A stretch of DNA of 64,000 bases. Source: Amaricoccus solimangrovi. Lineage in GTDB: Bacteria > Pseudomonadota > Alphaproteobacteria > Rhodobacterales > Rhodobacteraceae. The stretch covers positions 16,862 through 80,861 of the forward strand of contig NZ_VFRP01000021.1 in assembly GCF_006385685.1 (NCBI RefSeq). Reading direction: 5' to 3'. Numbering within the stretch: position 1 is the stretch's first letter; every line of letters begins with the position of its first letter. The position numbers and the translations under genes are program-made. Shown piece by piece: positions 24,632 through 34,836 of the stretch. Below the pieces are notes generated by a model, which worked only from the letters and a program-made list of their open reading frames with translations, was not told the origin of the DNA and searched no databases.

Positions 24632-25360
24632 TCAGGCGAGGACGTTCTCGATGCGCGACACGCCCTCGTCGATCACCACGCGCATCGCATTGGCCGCGCG
24701 CTCGGGATCGCGGGCGGCGATGGCATGGGCGATGCGCAGGTGGTTCGCCGCGCAGCTCGCGAGGCCGCTCGGGCTCAGCGCCGGCGAGGAAAGCTGGAGC
24801 GAGACGGCGAGCGCCGCCTCGATCAGGCTCGAGACCGAGCGCATGAACGGGTTGCGCGAATATTCGGCGATGGCGATGTGGAATTCCAGGTCGACCTTGG
24901 CGATCGATTCCTCGGTGTGGTCGGGCCGGTCCATCCGTTCCGCGATCGCGTAGAGCTCCAGGATCTCGTCGTTGGTCGCATGTTTCGCCGCCAGCGCGGC
25001 GGCCGCGGGTTCGAGCGCCAGCCGCATCTCGGCGAGGTGGACGACGAAATCGAGATCGACCCCGGCGCCGAGCCGCCAGCTCATCACGTCCGAATCGACG
25101 AAATTCCAGCGGACCTTGGGCAGGACGCGGGTGCCGACGCGCGACTTCGCCTCGATCAGCCGCTTGGCGGCCAGCGTCTTCATCGCCTCGCGCAGCACGG
25201 TCCGCGAGACGCCGAACTTCTCCATCAGCTCCTGGTCGCCGGGCAGGATCGACCCTTCGGGAATTTCGCCCGCGACGATCGCGCGTCCGAGTTCTTCGAC
25301 CACGTGGCCATGACTGCCGCGCGGCCGCGGCCCGTGGATGCGGTTGTCGAGGATGCCCAT
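24632..25360 (-). CDS. GntR-family transcriptional regulator, FadR/FCD subfamily
   Basis: 242 residues. The N-terminal winged helix (about 18-85) has SILPGDQELMEKFGVSRTVLREAMKTLAAKRLIEAK and a GTRV wing. The C-terminal FCD domain keeps the metal-binding histidines in the usual pattern (EFHIAIAEYSRNPF and NHLRIAHAIAARD). Relatives such as DgoR and UxuR respond to sugar acids. It lies 3 nt after the yjfF stop, so it is the last gene of the ytf transporter operon and probably controls it, perhaps through TTGTAGTACAA at 30018-30028. The effector is likely a galactose- or arabinose-derived acid; inference. Confidence 0.87.
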   Translation of the reverse strand: MGILDNRIHGPRPRGSHGHVVEELGRAIVAGEIPEGSILPGDQELMEKFGVSRTVLREAMKTLAAKRLIEAKSRVGTRVLPKVRWNFVDSDVMSWRLGAGVDLDFVVHLAEMRLALEPAAAALAAKHATNDEILELYAIAERMDRPDHTEESIAKVDLEFHIAIAEYSRNPFMRSVSSLIEAALAVSLQLSSPALSPSGLASCAANHLRIAHAIAARDPERAANAMRVVIDEGVSRIENVLA

Positions 25361-25363
25361 GCT

Positions 25364-26374
25364 CTATCCTCCGGCGAAGGCACGTTGATCCGTCGATCTG
25401 CCCGTCCGCTCGTGAAAGAGCAAGATGACGCGGCGCAGCACGATGAAGAGAAAGAGCAGGAGCCCGACGACGATCTTCGTCCACCAGGACGAGAGGGTGC
25501 CGTCGAAGACGATGTAGGTCTGTATGAGCCCCTGGATCATCAGCCCGAAGAAGGTGCCCGCGACGAGGCCCGAGCCGCCGGTCAGCAGCGTGCCGCCGAC
25601 CACCACCGCGGCGATCGCGTCGAGCTCCACGCCCACGGTCGCGAGCGAATAGCCGGCCGAGGTGTAGAGCGTGTAGGCGAGCCCCGCGAGCCCGGCGAGA
25701 AAGCCCGACAGCGCGTAGAGCTGGATCGTCGTCCGCCGGATCGGCACGCCCATCAGCTCCGCCGACTGGATCCCGCCGCCGAGCGCGTAGACATTGGCGC
25801 CGAAACGCGTGCGTCCCGCGACGAGCGAGCCGAGGAGGAAGACGCCAAGCATCAGGAGCCCGAGAAAGGTGAGCCGCCCCTTGCCGGGCAGCAGGTAGTA
25901 GAGGCCCGTCAGCTGGTCGAGGAAGGGATGCGAGATCGGCACCGACTCCGTCGAGATCAGGAAGGCGGCGCCGCGCGCGAGGAACATCCCCGCGAGCGTG
26001 ACGACGAAGGGCGGCATCGAGAGTCCGTGGATCATCAGCCCCATCGCCGCGCCGAACAGGGTCGAGACGGCGAGGGCGAGGGCGAAGGCCGCCGCCGGAT
26101 GCACGCCCGCCCGCACCAGTACCGCGACGAAGACGCTCGTGAAGGCGATCACCGAGCCGATCGAGAGGTCGATCCCGCCAGAGAGGATCACGAAGGTCAT
26201 CCCGACGGCGGCGATGCCGAGGAAGGCGTTGTCGGTCAGCAGGTTTCCCGCGACCCGCGTCGAGAGCATGTTCGGGAACTGCGCGACGCAGAAGGCGTAG
26301 GCGGCGAGGAAGATCACCACGGTCGCCGCGAAGGGCAGGTTGCGGGCGCGGATCAGGGGGGCGCGGGCGCTCAT
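25364..26374 (-). CDS. yjfF: Sugar ABC transporter permease, YjfF type
   Basis: 336-residue inner-membrane permease of the ribose/galactofuranose BPD_transp_2 family, with about 9-10 helices. The family block FVILSGGIDLSIGSVIAFTS lies near 60-80, and GVELDAIAAVVVGGTLLTGG near 250. It is most like YjfF, one of two permeases of the E. coli galactofuranose importer YtfQRT-YjfF. The start ATG overlaps the upstream permease stop by 4 nt (ATGA). The true substrate here may be galactose or arabinose in furanose form. Confidence 0.85.
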   Translation of the reverse strand: MSARAPLIRARNLPFAATVVIFLAAYAFCVAQFPNMLSTRVAGNLLTDNAFLGIAAVGMTFVILSGGIDLSIGSVIAFTSVFVAVLVRAGVHPAAAFALALAVSTLFGAAMGLMIHGLSMPPFVVTLAGMFLARGAAFLISTESVPISHPFLDQLTGLYYLLPGKGRLTFLGLLMLGVFLLGSLVAGRTRFGANVYALGGGIQSAELMGVPIRRTTIQLYALSGFLAGLAGLAYTLYTSAGYSLATVGVELDAIAAVVVGGTLLTGGSGLVAGTFFGLMIQGLIQTYIVFDGTLSSWWTKIVVGLLLFLFIVLRRVILLFHERTGRSTDQRAFAGG

Positions 26375-27393
26375 GTGCGGGACCTCCTCGGCTCCTTGAG
26401 ATCGGCCCGGACGCGGGCGGCCGCGGCGAGGCTGTTCGCGACCACGGGCGATTGCAGCGCGAGGATCACGATGATGACCACCGCCTTGATGATGAGGTTG
26501 AACTCGGGCGGCCAGCCGGAGATCAGGATGCCGGTGTTGAGCGCCTGGATGATCAGCGCGCCGATGAGCGAGGCGGAGATCGAGAACCGCCCGCCCGAGA
26601 GCGCGGTGCCGCCGATCACCACCGCGAGGATCGCGTCGAGTTCGAGCCAGAGCCCGGCGTTGTTCGCATCCGCGCCCTTGATGTCCGCCGTGACGATCAG
26701 CCCGGCGATGGCGGCGCAGAGCCCGGCGGCGGCGTAGACGAAGACGATCAGGAAACGCGCCCGGATCCCGATCATCATCGAGGCGCGGCGGTTGATCCCC
26801 ACCGCCTCGATCAGCAGGCCGAGCGCGGAGACGCGCACCAGCAGGCCGATGGCGAGCCCGGTGAGCACCCAGAGGATCACCGGCATCGGCACGCCGAGGA
26901 AGGCGCCCGAGCCGAGGAAGGCGAAGGCGGGGCGGTTGAAGGTCAGGATCACGCCCTCGGTGATGAGCTGCGCGATGCCCCGGCCCGCGACCATCAGGAT
27001 CAGCGTGGCGATGATCGGCTGGATGTCGATGAGCCCGACGAGGAGCCCGTTCCAGACGCCGCAGAGCAGCCCGACGCCCAGCGCGGCGAGGATCACGACC
27101 GCGAGCGGATGGCCCGCGGCGACCATCGAGGCCGCGACGGCGCCGGTGATCGCGATCGTGGCGCCGACGGAAAGGTCGATCCCCTTCGTGGCGATCACGA
27201 GCGTCATGCCGATCGAGAGCAGCGCGACGGGCGCCGCGCGCACCAGCACGTCCATCGGGCTGCCGTAGAGCCTGCCGTTCTGGAAGGTCACATGCGCGAA
27301 GCCGGGGGCGATCAGCGTGATCGCCACGACGACCAGCGCGAGCGCGATCAGCTGCGGCGCGAGGCGGCGAAGACGTGTGGCGATCCAGGTCAC
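26371..27393 (-). CDS. ytfT: Sugar ABC transporter permease, YtfT type
   Basis: 340-residue multi-spanning permease, paralogous to the next gene. Landmarks are SIGMTLVIATKGIDLSVGAT, NGLLVGLIDIQPIIATLILM and LDAILAVVIGGTALSGG. The start is GTG 27393, overlapping the upstream ATPase stop (GTGA); the frame extends upstream only as a shadow of that gene. With YjfF it should form the heterodimeric membrane channel fed by YtfQ and powered by YtfR. Confidence 0.85.
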   Translation of the reverse strand: MTWIATRLRRLAPQLIALALVVVAITLIAPGFAHVTFQNGRLYGSPMDVLVRAAPVALLSIGMTLVIATKGIDLSVGATIAITGAVAASMVAAGHPLAVVILAALGVGLLCGVWNGLLVGLIDIQPIIATLILMVAGRGIAQLITEGVILTFNRPAFAFLGSGAFLGVPMPVILWVLTGLAIGLLVRVSALGLLIEAVGINRRASMMIGIRARFLIVFVYAAAGLCAAIAGLIVTADIKGADANNAGLWLELDAILAVVIGGTALSGGRFSISASLIGALIIQALNTGILISGWPPEFNLIIKAVVIIVILALQSPVVANSLAAAARVRADLKEPRRSRT

Positions 27394-28910
27394 GCGGCGC
27401 TCTCCTCCGGATCGGCGGCCATGGCGGCCATGATGGACTGGGTGGAAATCTCCGCCCCGCGGAGCTCGCGCACATGGCGGCGGTCGGAGAGGACCACGAC
27501 CCGGTGCGAATAGGCGACGAGTTCCTCGAGTTCGGAGGAGATCACGACGAGCGCCATGCCCTCGGCGCAGAGCTGCTCGATCAGCCGGATGATCTCGGCA
27601 TGGGCGCCGATGTCGATGCCGCGCGTCGGCTCGTCGAGGATCAGGAAGCGCGGATCGGTGGCGAGCCAGCGGGCGAGGATGACCTTCTGCTGGTTGCCGC
27701 CGGAGAGGAACTTGATCGGTCGCTCCGCCACCGGGGGGCGGATGTCGAGCGCGCGGATGTATTTGCGCGCGATCTCCGCCTGCTCGCGCGGCGAGAGCGG
27801 CTTCGCCCATCCCCGGCGCGCCTGGAGCGCGAGGATGATGTTCTCGCGGACCGAGAGATCGGCGATGATTCCGTCGGTCTTGCGATCCTCCGGGCAGAAG
27901 CCGAAGCCGAGCTTCACCGCCTCGGGCGGGGAGGCGAGCGGGACCTCGCGCCCGTCGATCTCCAGATGGCCCGAATCGGCCCGGTCGATGCCGAAGAGCA
28001 GGAAGGCGGTCTCCGACCGGCCGGAGCCGAGCAGCCCGGCGATGCCGACCACCTCGCCCGGACGCGCGTCGAGATCGAAGGGCGCGACGCTGCCCCGCTT
28101 GCCGAAGTCGCGGAAGCGGATCGGCGCCGGGGCATGCGCGGCCTCGGCCGAGATCTCGGCGCGGTGATGCGTCTCCTCGTCGAGTTCGCGGCCGAGCATC
28201 ATGCCGATCAGGTCGCGTTTCGGCAGGTCCGCGATCGCGCGGCAGCCGACGCGTTCGCCGTTGCGCAGCACCGTCACCCGGTCGGCGATCGCATAGACCT
28301 GGTCGAGGAAATGCGTGATGATCACGATGCCGAGCCCGCGTGACCTCAGTTCGCGCAGGATGCCGAAGACGAGATCCACCTCGCGCGCGTCGAGGCTCGC
28401 GGTCGGCTCGTCGAGGAACAGGACCTTGCCGGAGAGATCGGCCGCGCGGGCGATCGCGATGATCTGGCGCACGGCGACGGAATAGTGCGACAGGCTCTCG
28501 CCCACGTCGAGATGAAGCCCGTAGCCCGCGAGCAGCGCCTTCGCCTCGCGCTCCATCCGGCGCCGGTCGATCAGGCCGAAGCGGCGCGGCTGGCGGCCGA
28601 GATAGAGGTTCTCCGCGACGGTCAGGTTCTCGAGGAGATTGACCTCCTGATAGACGGTGCCGATCCCGAGATCCTGCGCCTCGCCCACGTCGCGGGGCGA
28701 GACCGGCCGGCCCTCCAGCGCGATCGTGCCGGCGTCGCGGCGATAGGCGCCGGTCAGGATCTTCACGAGCGTGGACTTGCCCGCGCCGTTCTCCCCGAGC
28801 AGGGCGTGGATCTCGCCGGCGCGCACCTCGAAATCGACATTCGCGAGCGCGCGGATCCCGAAGAAGGATTTCGAGATGCCCCGGCTTTCGAGCAGCGCCT
28901 CACGCGTCAT
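27390..28910 (-). CDS. ytfR: Sugar ABC transporter ATP-binding protein, YtfR type
   Basis: 506 residues with two tandem ABC domains, as in all CUT2 sugar importers. The first has Walker [12 protein letters not shown] and Walker [13 protein letters not shown]; its signature region reads LSHYSVAVRQ in place of LSGGQ. The second has the degenerate P loop GIAGLLGSGRSE, typical of this class, then [16 protein letters not shown] and [16 protein letters not shown] 28910 follows GGGAGG. It is separated from ytfQ by 92 nt holding a very stable hairpin. Confidence 0.9.
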   Translation of the reverse strand: MTREALLESRGISKSFFGIRALANVDFEVRAGEIHALLGENGAGKSTLVKILTGAYRRDAGTIALEGRPVSPRDVGEAQDLGIGTVYQEVNLLENLTVAENLYLGRQPRRFGLIDRRRMEREAKALLAGYGLHLDVGESLSHYSVAVRQIIAIARAADLSGKVLFLDEPTASLDAREVDLVFGILRELRSRGLGIVIITHFLDQVYAIADRVTVLRNGERVGCRAIADLPKRDLIGMMLGRELDEETHHRAEISAEAAHAPAPIRFRDFGKRGSVAPFDLDARPGEVVGIAGLLGSGRSETAFLLFGIDRADSGHLEIDGREVPLASPPEAVKLGFGFCPEDRKTDGIIADLSVRENIILALQARRGWAKPLSPREQAEIARKYIRALDIRPPVAERPIKFLSGGNQQKVILARWLATDPRFLILDEPTRGIDIGAHAEIIRLIEQLCAEGMALVVISSELEELVAYSHRVVVLSDRRHVRELRGAEISTQSIMAAMAADPEESAA

Positions 28911-28934
28911 GCCCTGGCCTCCCTTCGCAGGATC

Positions 28935-28966
28935 GCGCCGCCCCGGGGCGAACCCCGGAGCGGCGC
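28935..28966 (-). other. Intercistronic hairpin with UUCG loop between ytfQ and ytfR
   Basis: Fourteen-base arms (28935-28948 and 28953-28966) pair with a single G-T wobble around a loop that reads TTCG on the minus strand, an exceptionally stable tetraloop. Such hairpins commonly protect the upstream message from 3' decay and raise binding-protein yield over ATPase yield; that role is inferred. Confidence 0.7.
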
Positions 28967-29002
28967 CGGGACGGGGACGCGAGGTCTCCGCCCCGGGTTG
29001 GA

Positions 29003-29965
29003 TCAGTAGCCGAGGTCCTTCTTGGACTCGTAGACCGCCTTGGGGTCGTCGGAGGCGGTGTAGAGCTTGGACTCCGTCTGGATCCACTTCGGGGGCACGG
29101 TGCCGTCCTTGAGATAGGCCTCGAGCGCGTCGAAGGCGGGGCCGGCCATGTTCGGGGTCAGTTCGACGGTGGCATTCGCCTCGCCGTTCTCCATCGCGAG
29201 GAAGATGTCAGGCACCGCGTCGATCGACACGACCTTGATGTCGGAGCCGGGCTTCAGCCCCGCTTCCTTCATCGCCTGGATCGCGCCCACCGCCATGTCG
29301 TCGTTATGGGCGTAGACCGCGCAGATGTCCTTGCCGCCGTTCTCGGCCTTGATGAAGCTCTCCATCACCTCCTTGCCCTTGGTGCGGGTGAAGTCGCCCG
29401 TCTGGCTGCGGGCGATGGTGATGTTCGGATGGCCGGCGATCGCCTCCTCGAAACCCTTCTTGCGGTTGATCGCGGGCGAGGACCCGGTGGTGCCCTGAAG
29501 CTCCATGACCTTGCACTCCTGATCGCCGACCGCGCCGACGAGCCAGTCGCCCGCGACCTTGCCCTCGTGCACCTGATCGGAGGTGACGGCGGTCAGGTAG
29601 AGATCGTCCGGCGCGTCGATCTGGCGGTCGAGCAGGATCACCGGGATGTCGGCCTCCTGGGCTTCCTTCAGCACCGCGTCCCAGCCGGTCGCGACCACCG
29701 GGGCGATCAGGATCGCGTCGACGCCCTGGGCGATGAAGCCCCGCACGGCCTTGATCTGGTTCTCCTGCTTCTGCTGCGCGTCGGCGAACTTCAGATCGAC
29801 GCCGCGGTCCTTCGCCTGTTGCTGCGTGACGGTCGTTTCCGCGGCGCGCCAGCCGGATTCGGAGCCGATCTGGCTGAAGCCGACGGTCAGCGCGCTGGCC
29901 GAGACGGTGCCGGCGAAGGTCGCGAGAAGGGCGGCCGCTCCGGCGGCCGCGACAGTGCGGAACAT
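29003..29965 (-). CDS. ytfQ: Periplasmic sugar-binding protein, YtfQ type
   Basis: 320 residues. A signal peptide (about 1-25, ending SASA) precedes a type I periplasmic-binding fold: LTVGFSQIGSESGWRAAET, FIAQGVDAILIAPVV, IPVILLDRQID, ICAVYAHNDDMAVGAIQAMKEAG and VVSIDAVPDIFLAM in outline. It closely resembles YtfQ, the galactofuranose-binding protein of E. coli. ATG 29965 is preferred over ATG 29977 because of an ideal GGAGG five nt upstream. First gene of ytfQRT-yjfF-gntR. Confidence 0.88.
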   Translation of the reverse strand: MFRTVAAAGAAALLATFAGTVSASALTVGFSQIGSESGWRAAETTVTQQQAKDRGVDLKFADAQQKQENQIKAVRGFIAQGVDAILIAPVVATGWDAVLKEAQEADIPVILLDRQIDAPDDLYLTAVTSDQVHEGKVAGDWLVGAVGDQECKVMELQGTTGSSPAINRKKGFEEAIAGHPNITIARSQTGDFTRTKGKEVMESFIKAENGGKDICAVYAHNDDMAVGAIQAMKEAGLKPGSDIKVVSIDAVPDIFLAMENGEANATVELTPNMAGPAFDALEAYLKDGTVPPKWIQTESKLYTASDDPKAVYESKKDLGY

Positions 29966-32348
<2,383 letters not shown>

Positions 32349-32370
32349 CTCGCGGAGATCCGCGCGGAAT

Positions 32371-33252
32371 TCAGGGCAGGCGCACGCGCGGCGCGGGGAC
32401 GCCCATCGCGCGGACGCGGCGGGCGAAGGTCGCCCCGGCGAGCGGTTCGCGCGCGCGCTCCTCCTCGCTCATCCCTTCCCAGGCCGAGGTGACCACGAGC
32501 CGGGCGAGGTCGGGGCCGCAGAAGGCGGGGCAGCTGACCTGACGCGCGGGGAAGCTCTCGGCGAAGAGCATGTGCCCGTCCGCGTCGTAGCAGGCGACCC
32601 GTCCCGACCCCCATTGCGCGTTCCAGAACCGCCCGGCGGCGTCGATCACCGCGCCGTCGGGATGGAGCTTCTCCGCGCTCAGGTCGAGAAAGACCCGCTT
32701 CGGTCCGCTGGGCCAGCCGGTAACCGGATCGACCGGCTGCGTCCAGACCGTGGAGGTCGGCGTGTCGGCGAAATAGGCGCGGGCGCGGTCGCGGTCGAAG
32801 CAGATCGCATTGGCGATCGAGACGCCGTCGTGAAGCCGGCGCAGCTCGCCCTCGTGATAGCGCCAGATCGCGCCCCGGCCCTTCTCCGCCTTCTTGCCCA
32901 TCGTGCTGATCCAGAACCCGCCCCAGGGATCGGCGCGGCCGTCGTTCGAGCGCGTCTCCGGCCGGTCCGCCTCGAGCGGGGCGAGCAGGCGGCGTTCTCC
33001 GGTCGCGAGGTGGAAATCCCAGAGCCCGGTCTCGGAGGCGAGGATCAGCCGGTCGCGGTCGATCCATCCCGCCGCCGAATGCAGTTCGTCCAGTTCCCAG
33101 GCCAGTTCCTCGCTCCCGTCCCGGCTGAGCAGCCGGCGGCCCAGGATGTCGAACCAGAAGGCGCTCCGCCGGTCGGGATGCCAGAACAGACCCTCGCCGA
33201 GTTCGCAGATCCGGGGGTCGAAGATCTCGGCTTCCTCGCCCGTCTCGCTCAT
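32371..33252 (-). CDS. SMP-30/gluconolactonase-family sugar lactonase
   Basis: Opens the galactono- or arabinono-lactone made by the dehydrogenase. 293 residues, a six-bladed propeller. Metal ligands expected in the family are visible: Glu in ELGEGLFWH (about residue 20), Asn in SNDGRADPWGGFWISTMG (about 102), Asn in SIANAICFD and Asp in LHPDGAVIDAAGRFWNAQWG. The start overlaps the aldolase stop (ATGA), making it the last gene of the long catabolic operon. Confidence 0.9.
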   Translation of the reverse strand: MSETGEEAEIFDPRICELGEGLFWHPDRRSAFWFDILGRRLLSRDGSEELAWELDELHSAAGWIDRDRLILASETGLWDFHLATGERRLLAPLEADRPETRSNDGRADPWGGFWISTMGKKAEKGRGAIWRYHEGELRRLHDGVSIANAICFDRDRARAYFADTPTSTVWTQPVDPVTGWPSGPKRVFLDLSAEKLHPDGAVIDAAGRFWNAQWGSGRVACYDADGHMLFAESFPARQVSCPAFCGPDLARLVVTSAWEGMSEEERAREPLAGATFARRVRAMGVPAPRVRLP

Positions 33253-33863
33253 GCCGATGCCTCCCGCGCCGCGTCATAGGCCGCGACGACGCGCGCGGCG
33301 GCGGCGGCGGTGTCTTCCGGGCTCTGGCCCGGCCGGTAGAGCGCCGTGCCGATGCCGAAGCCGCGCGCGCCGGCCGCGAACCAGTCGCCGAAATTCGACG
33401 CGTCGGCGCCTCCCACGGCGTAGACCTGGGTCTCGGAAGGCAGGACCGCCCGGATCGCCTTGAGCCCCTCGGTGCCGATCAGGAAGGAGGGGAAGATCTT
33501 CAGCGCCGTCGCCCCGGCGCGGAGCGCCGCGAAGCATTCGGTGGGCGTCAGCACGCCGGGATAGGAGGCCATGCCCGCCGCGCGGGTGGCGGCGATCACC
33601 TCCGGGTCGCAGTTGGGCGAGACGACGATCCGCGCGCCGATCCCCGCCAGCCGCGCCACCGCCGCCGTTTCGAGCACCGTTCCGGCCCCGATCTCGGCCT
33701 CGGCGCCGAAGCGGCGGACCAGCGCCTCCACGCTCGCGAAGGGATCGGGGGAGTTCAGCGGCACCTCGATCATGCTGATGCCCTGGGCGATCAGCGCCTC
33801 GGCATGAGCCGGGGCCTCGTCGGGGCGGATGCCGCGCAGGATCGCGATGAGGGCGCGGGACAT
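33249..33863 (-). CDS. dgoA: 2-dehydro-3-deoxy-6-phosphogalactonate aldolase
   Basis: Splits KDPGal into pyruvate and glyceraldehyde 3-phosphate. 204 residues of the class I KDPG/KDPGal aldolase family: Arg in AILRGI (10), Glu in MIEVPLNSP (33), GAGTVL, and the Schiff-base lysine in ALKIFPS (122), matching E. coli DgoA positions closely. It lies 4 nt after dgoK. KDPGal rather than KDPG specificity is supported by the adjacent DgoK and by the PLNSP motif typical of this branch. Confidence 0.93.
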   Translation of the reverse strand: MSRALIAILRGIRPDEAPAHAEALIAQGISMIEVPLNSPDPFASVEALVRRFGAEAEIGAGTVLETAAVARLAGIGARIVVSPNCDPEVIAATRAAGMASYPGVLTPTECFAALRAGATALKIFPSFLIGTEGLKAIRAVLPSETQVYAVGGADASNFGDWFAAGARGFGIGTALYRPGQSPEDTAAAAARVVAAYDAAREASA

Positions 33864-33867
33864 GGGC

Positions 33868-34836
33868 TCACTCCAGTTCCATTAGGGCGCGGGCGGCGCG
33901 CAGGCCCGCGAGGGTCGCCTCGGTGGCATGCAGCCGTTTCGGTTCGGCGGCGCCGGCGCGCGCGAGCGCGGCGGCGTAGAGGTCCGACAGCCGTCCCGCG
34001 CCGATGACGACGAGCGGCCGATCCTGCCAGCGGGGCCGGCAGGCGGCGAGTTCGCTTCCGATCAGCAGGCCCGAGAGCCGGCCCGCGCCCGCGTCGGGCG
34101 CGAGCCCGTCGAGCAGGCCGGCCGCGCGGATGCCGAAGAGGCCGGCGGGCAGGGCACCGGGCTCGGCGAGGCTCTCCCCGACGGCGGCCCCGAAGGCGGC
34201 GTCGAAGGCGGCCGGATCCTCGCCCGCGCCCGCGAGCCCGTGGCGCAGCACCGAGCGCGTCGCGAGCAGTTCGAAGAGTTCCCCGGTCAGGAAGCTCTGG
34301 AAACCCGTCACCGCGCCGCCCGCGACCGACGCCCATTTGCAATGCGTTCCGGGCAGGCAGATCGTGCCGTCGAAGCCGGGATCGCGCGCGAGCGCGCCCG
34401 CGATCTGCGTCTCCTCGCCGCGCATCACCTCGTCGCGGGGGGCGCGCTGGCAGAGGCCGGGCAGGATGCGGACCGCGAGCCCCGCCGGCGCGTCGGGCGG
34501 CGTGACCGCGCCCGTCCCGAGCGGGGCCGTCGGGACCGGCAGATACGGCGCCTCGCACCAGCCCTGCCGCGCGCCGGCCATGCCGCAGATCAGGACCGGC
34601 AGCGGCCGGCCCGGATCGCGCGGGGTCCAGCCCCGGATGAGTTCGCTCAGCACGCCCGGATATTCCCCCGGCGCGAGCCGCCCCATTCCCTTTTCGGAGG
34701 CGCGGCAGGCCAGCACCTCGCCCGCCCCGGTCATCGCCCAGGCGCGCAGGTTGCTGGTGCCCCAGTCGATCGCGAGCCAGTCGACGACGGCCGGTTCGAG
34801 CACGGCGGGGTCGGCCTCCGTCTCCGGCGCGCCCAT
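33868..34836 (-). CDS. dgoK: 2-dehydro-3-deoxygalactonokinase
   Basis: Phosphorylates 2-keto-3-deoxygalactonate at C6. 322 residues of the DgoK family: N-terminal AIDWGTSNLRAW (phosphate-binding), CGMAGARQGW, EAPYLPVPT, RGEETQI, LPGTHCKWA and IGSELAA. The start codon overlaps the dehydratase stop by one base (TGATG). Presence of this kinase marks the galactose branch, since arabinose degradation would not need it. Confidence 0.94.
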   Translation of the reverse strand: MGAPETEADPAVLEPAVVDWLAIDWGTSNLRAWAMTGAGEVLACRASEKGMGRLAPGEYPGVLSELIRGWTPRDPGRPLPVLICGMAGARQGWCEAPYLPVPTAPLGTGAVTPPDAPAGLAVRILPGLCQRAPRDEVMRGEETQIAGALARDPGFDGTICLPGTHCKWASVAGGAVTGFQSFLTGELFELLATRSVLRHGLAGAGEDPAAFDAAFGAAVGESLAEPGALPAGLFGIRAAGLLDGLAPDAGAGRLSGLLIGSELAACRPRWQDRPLVVIGAGRLSDLYAAALARAGAAEPKRLHATEATLAGLRAARALMELE

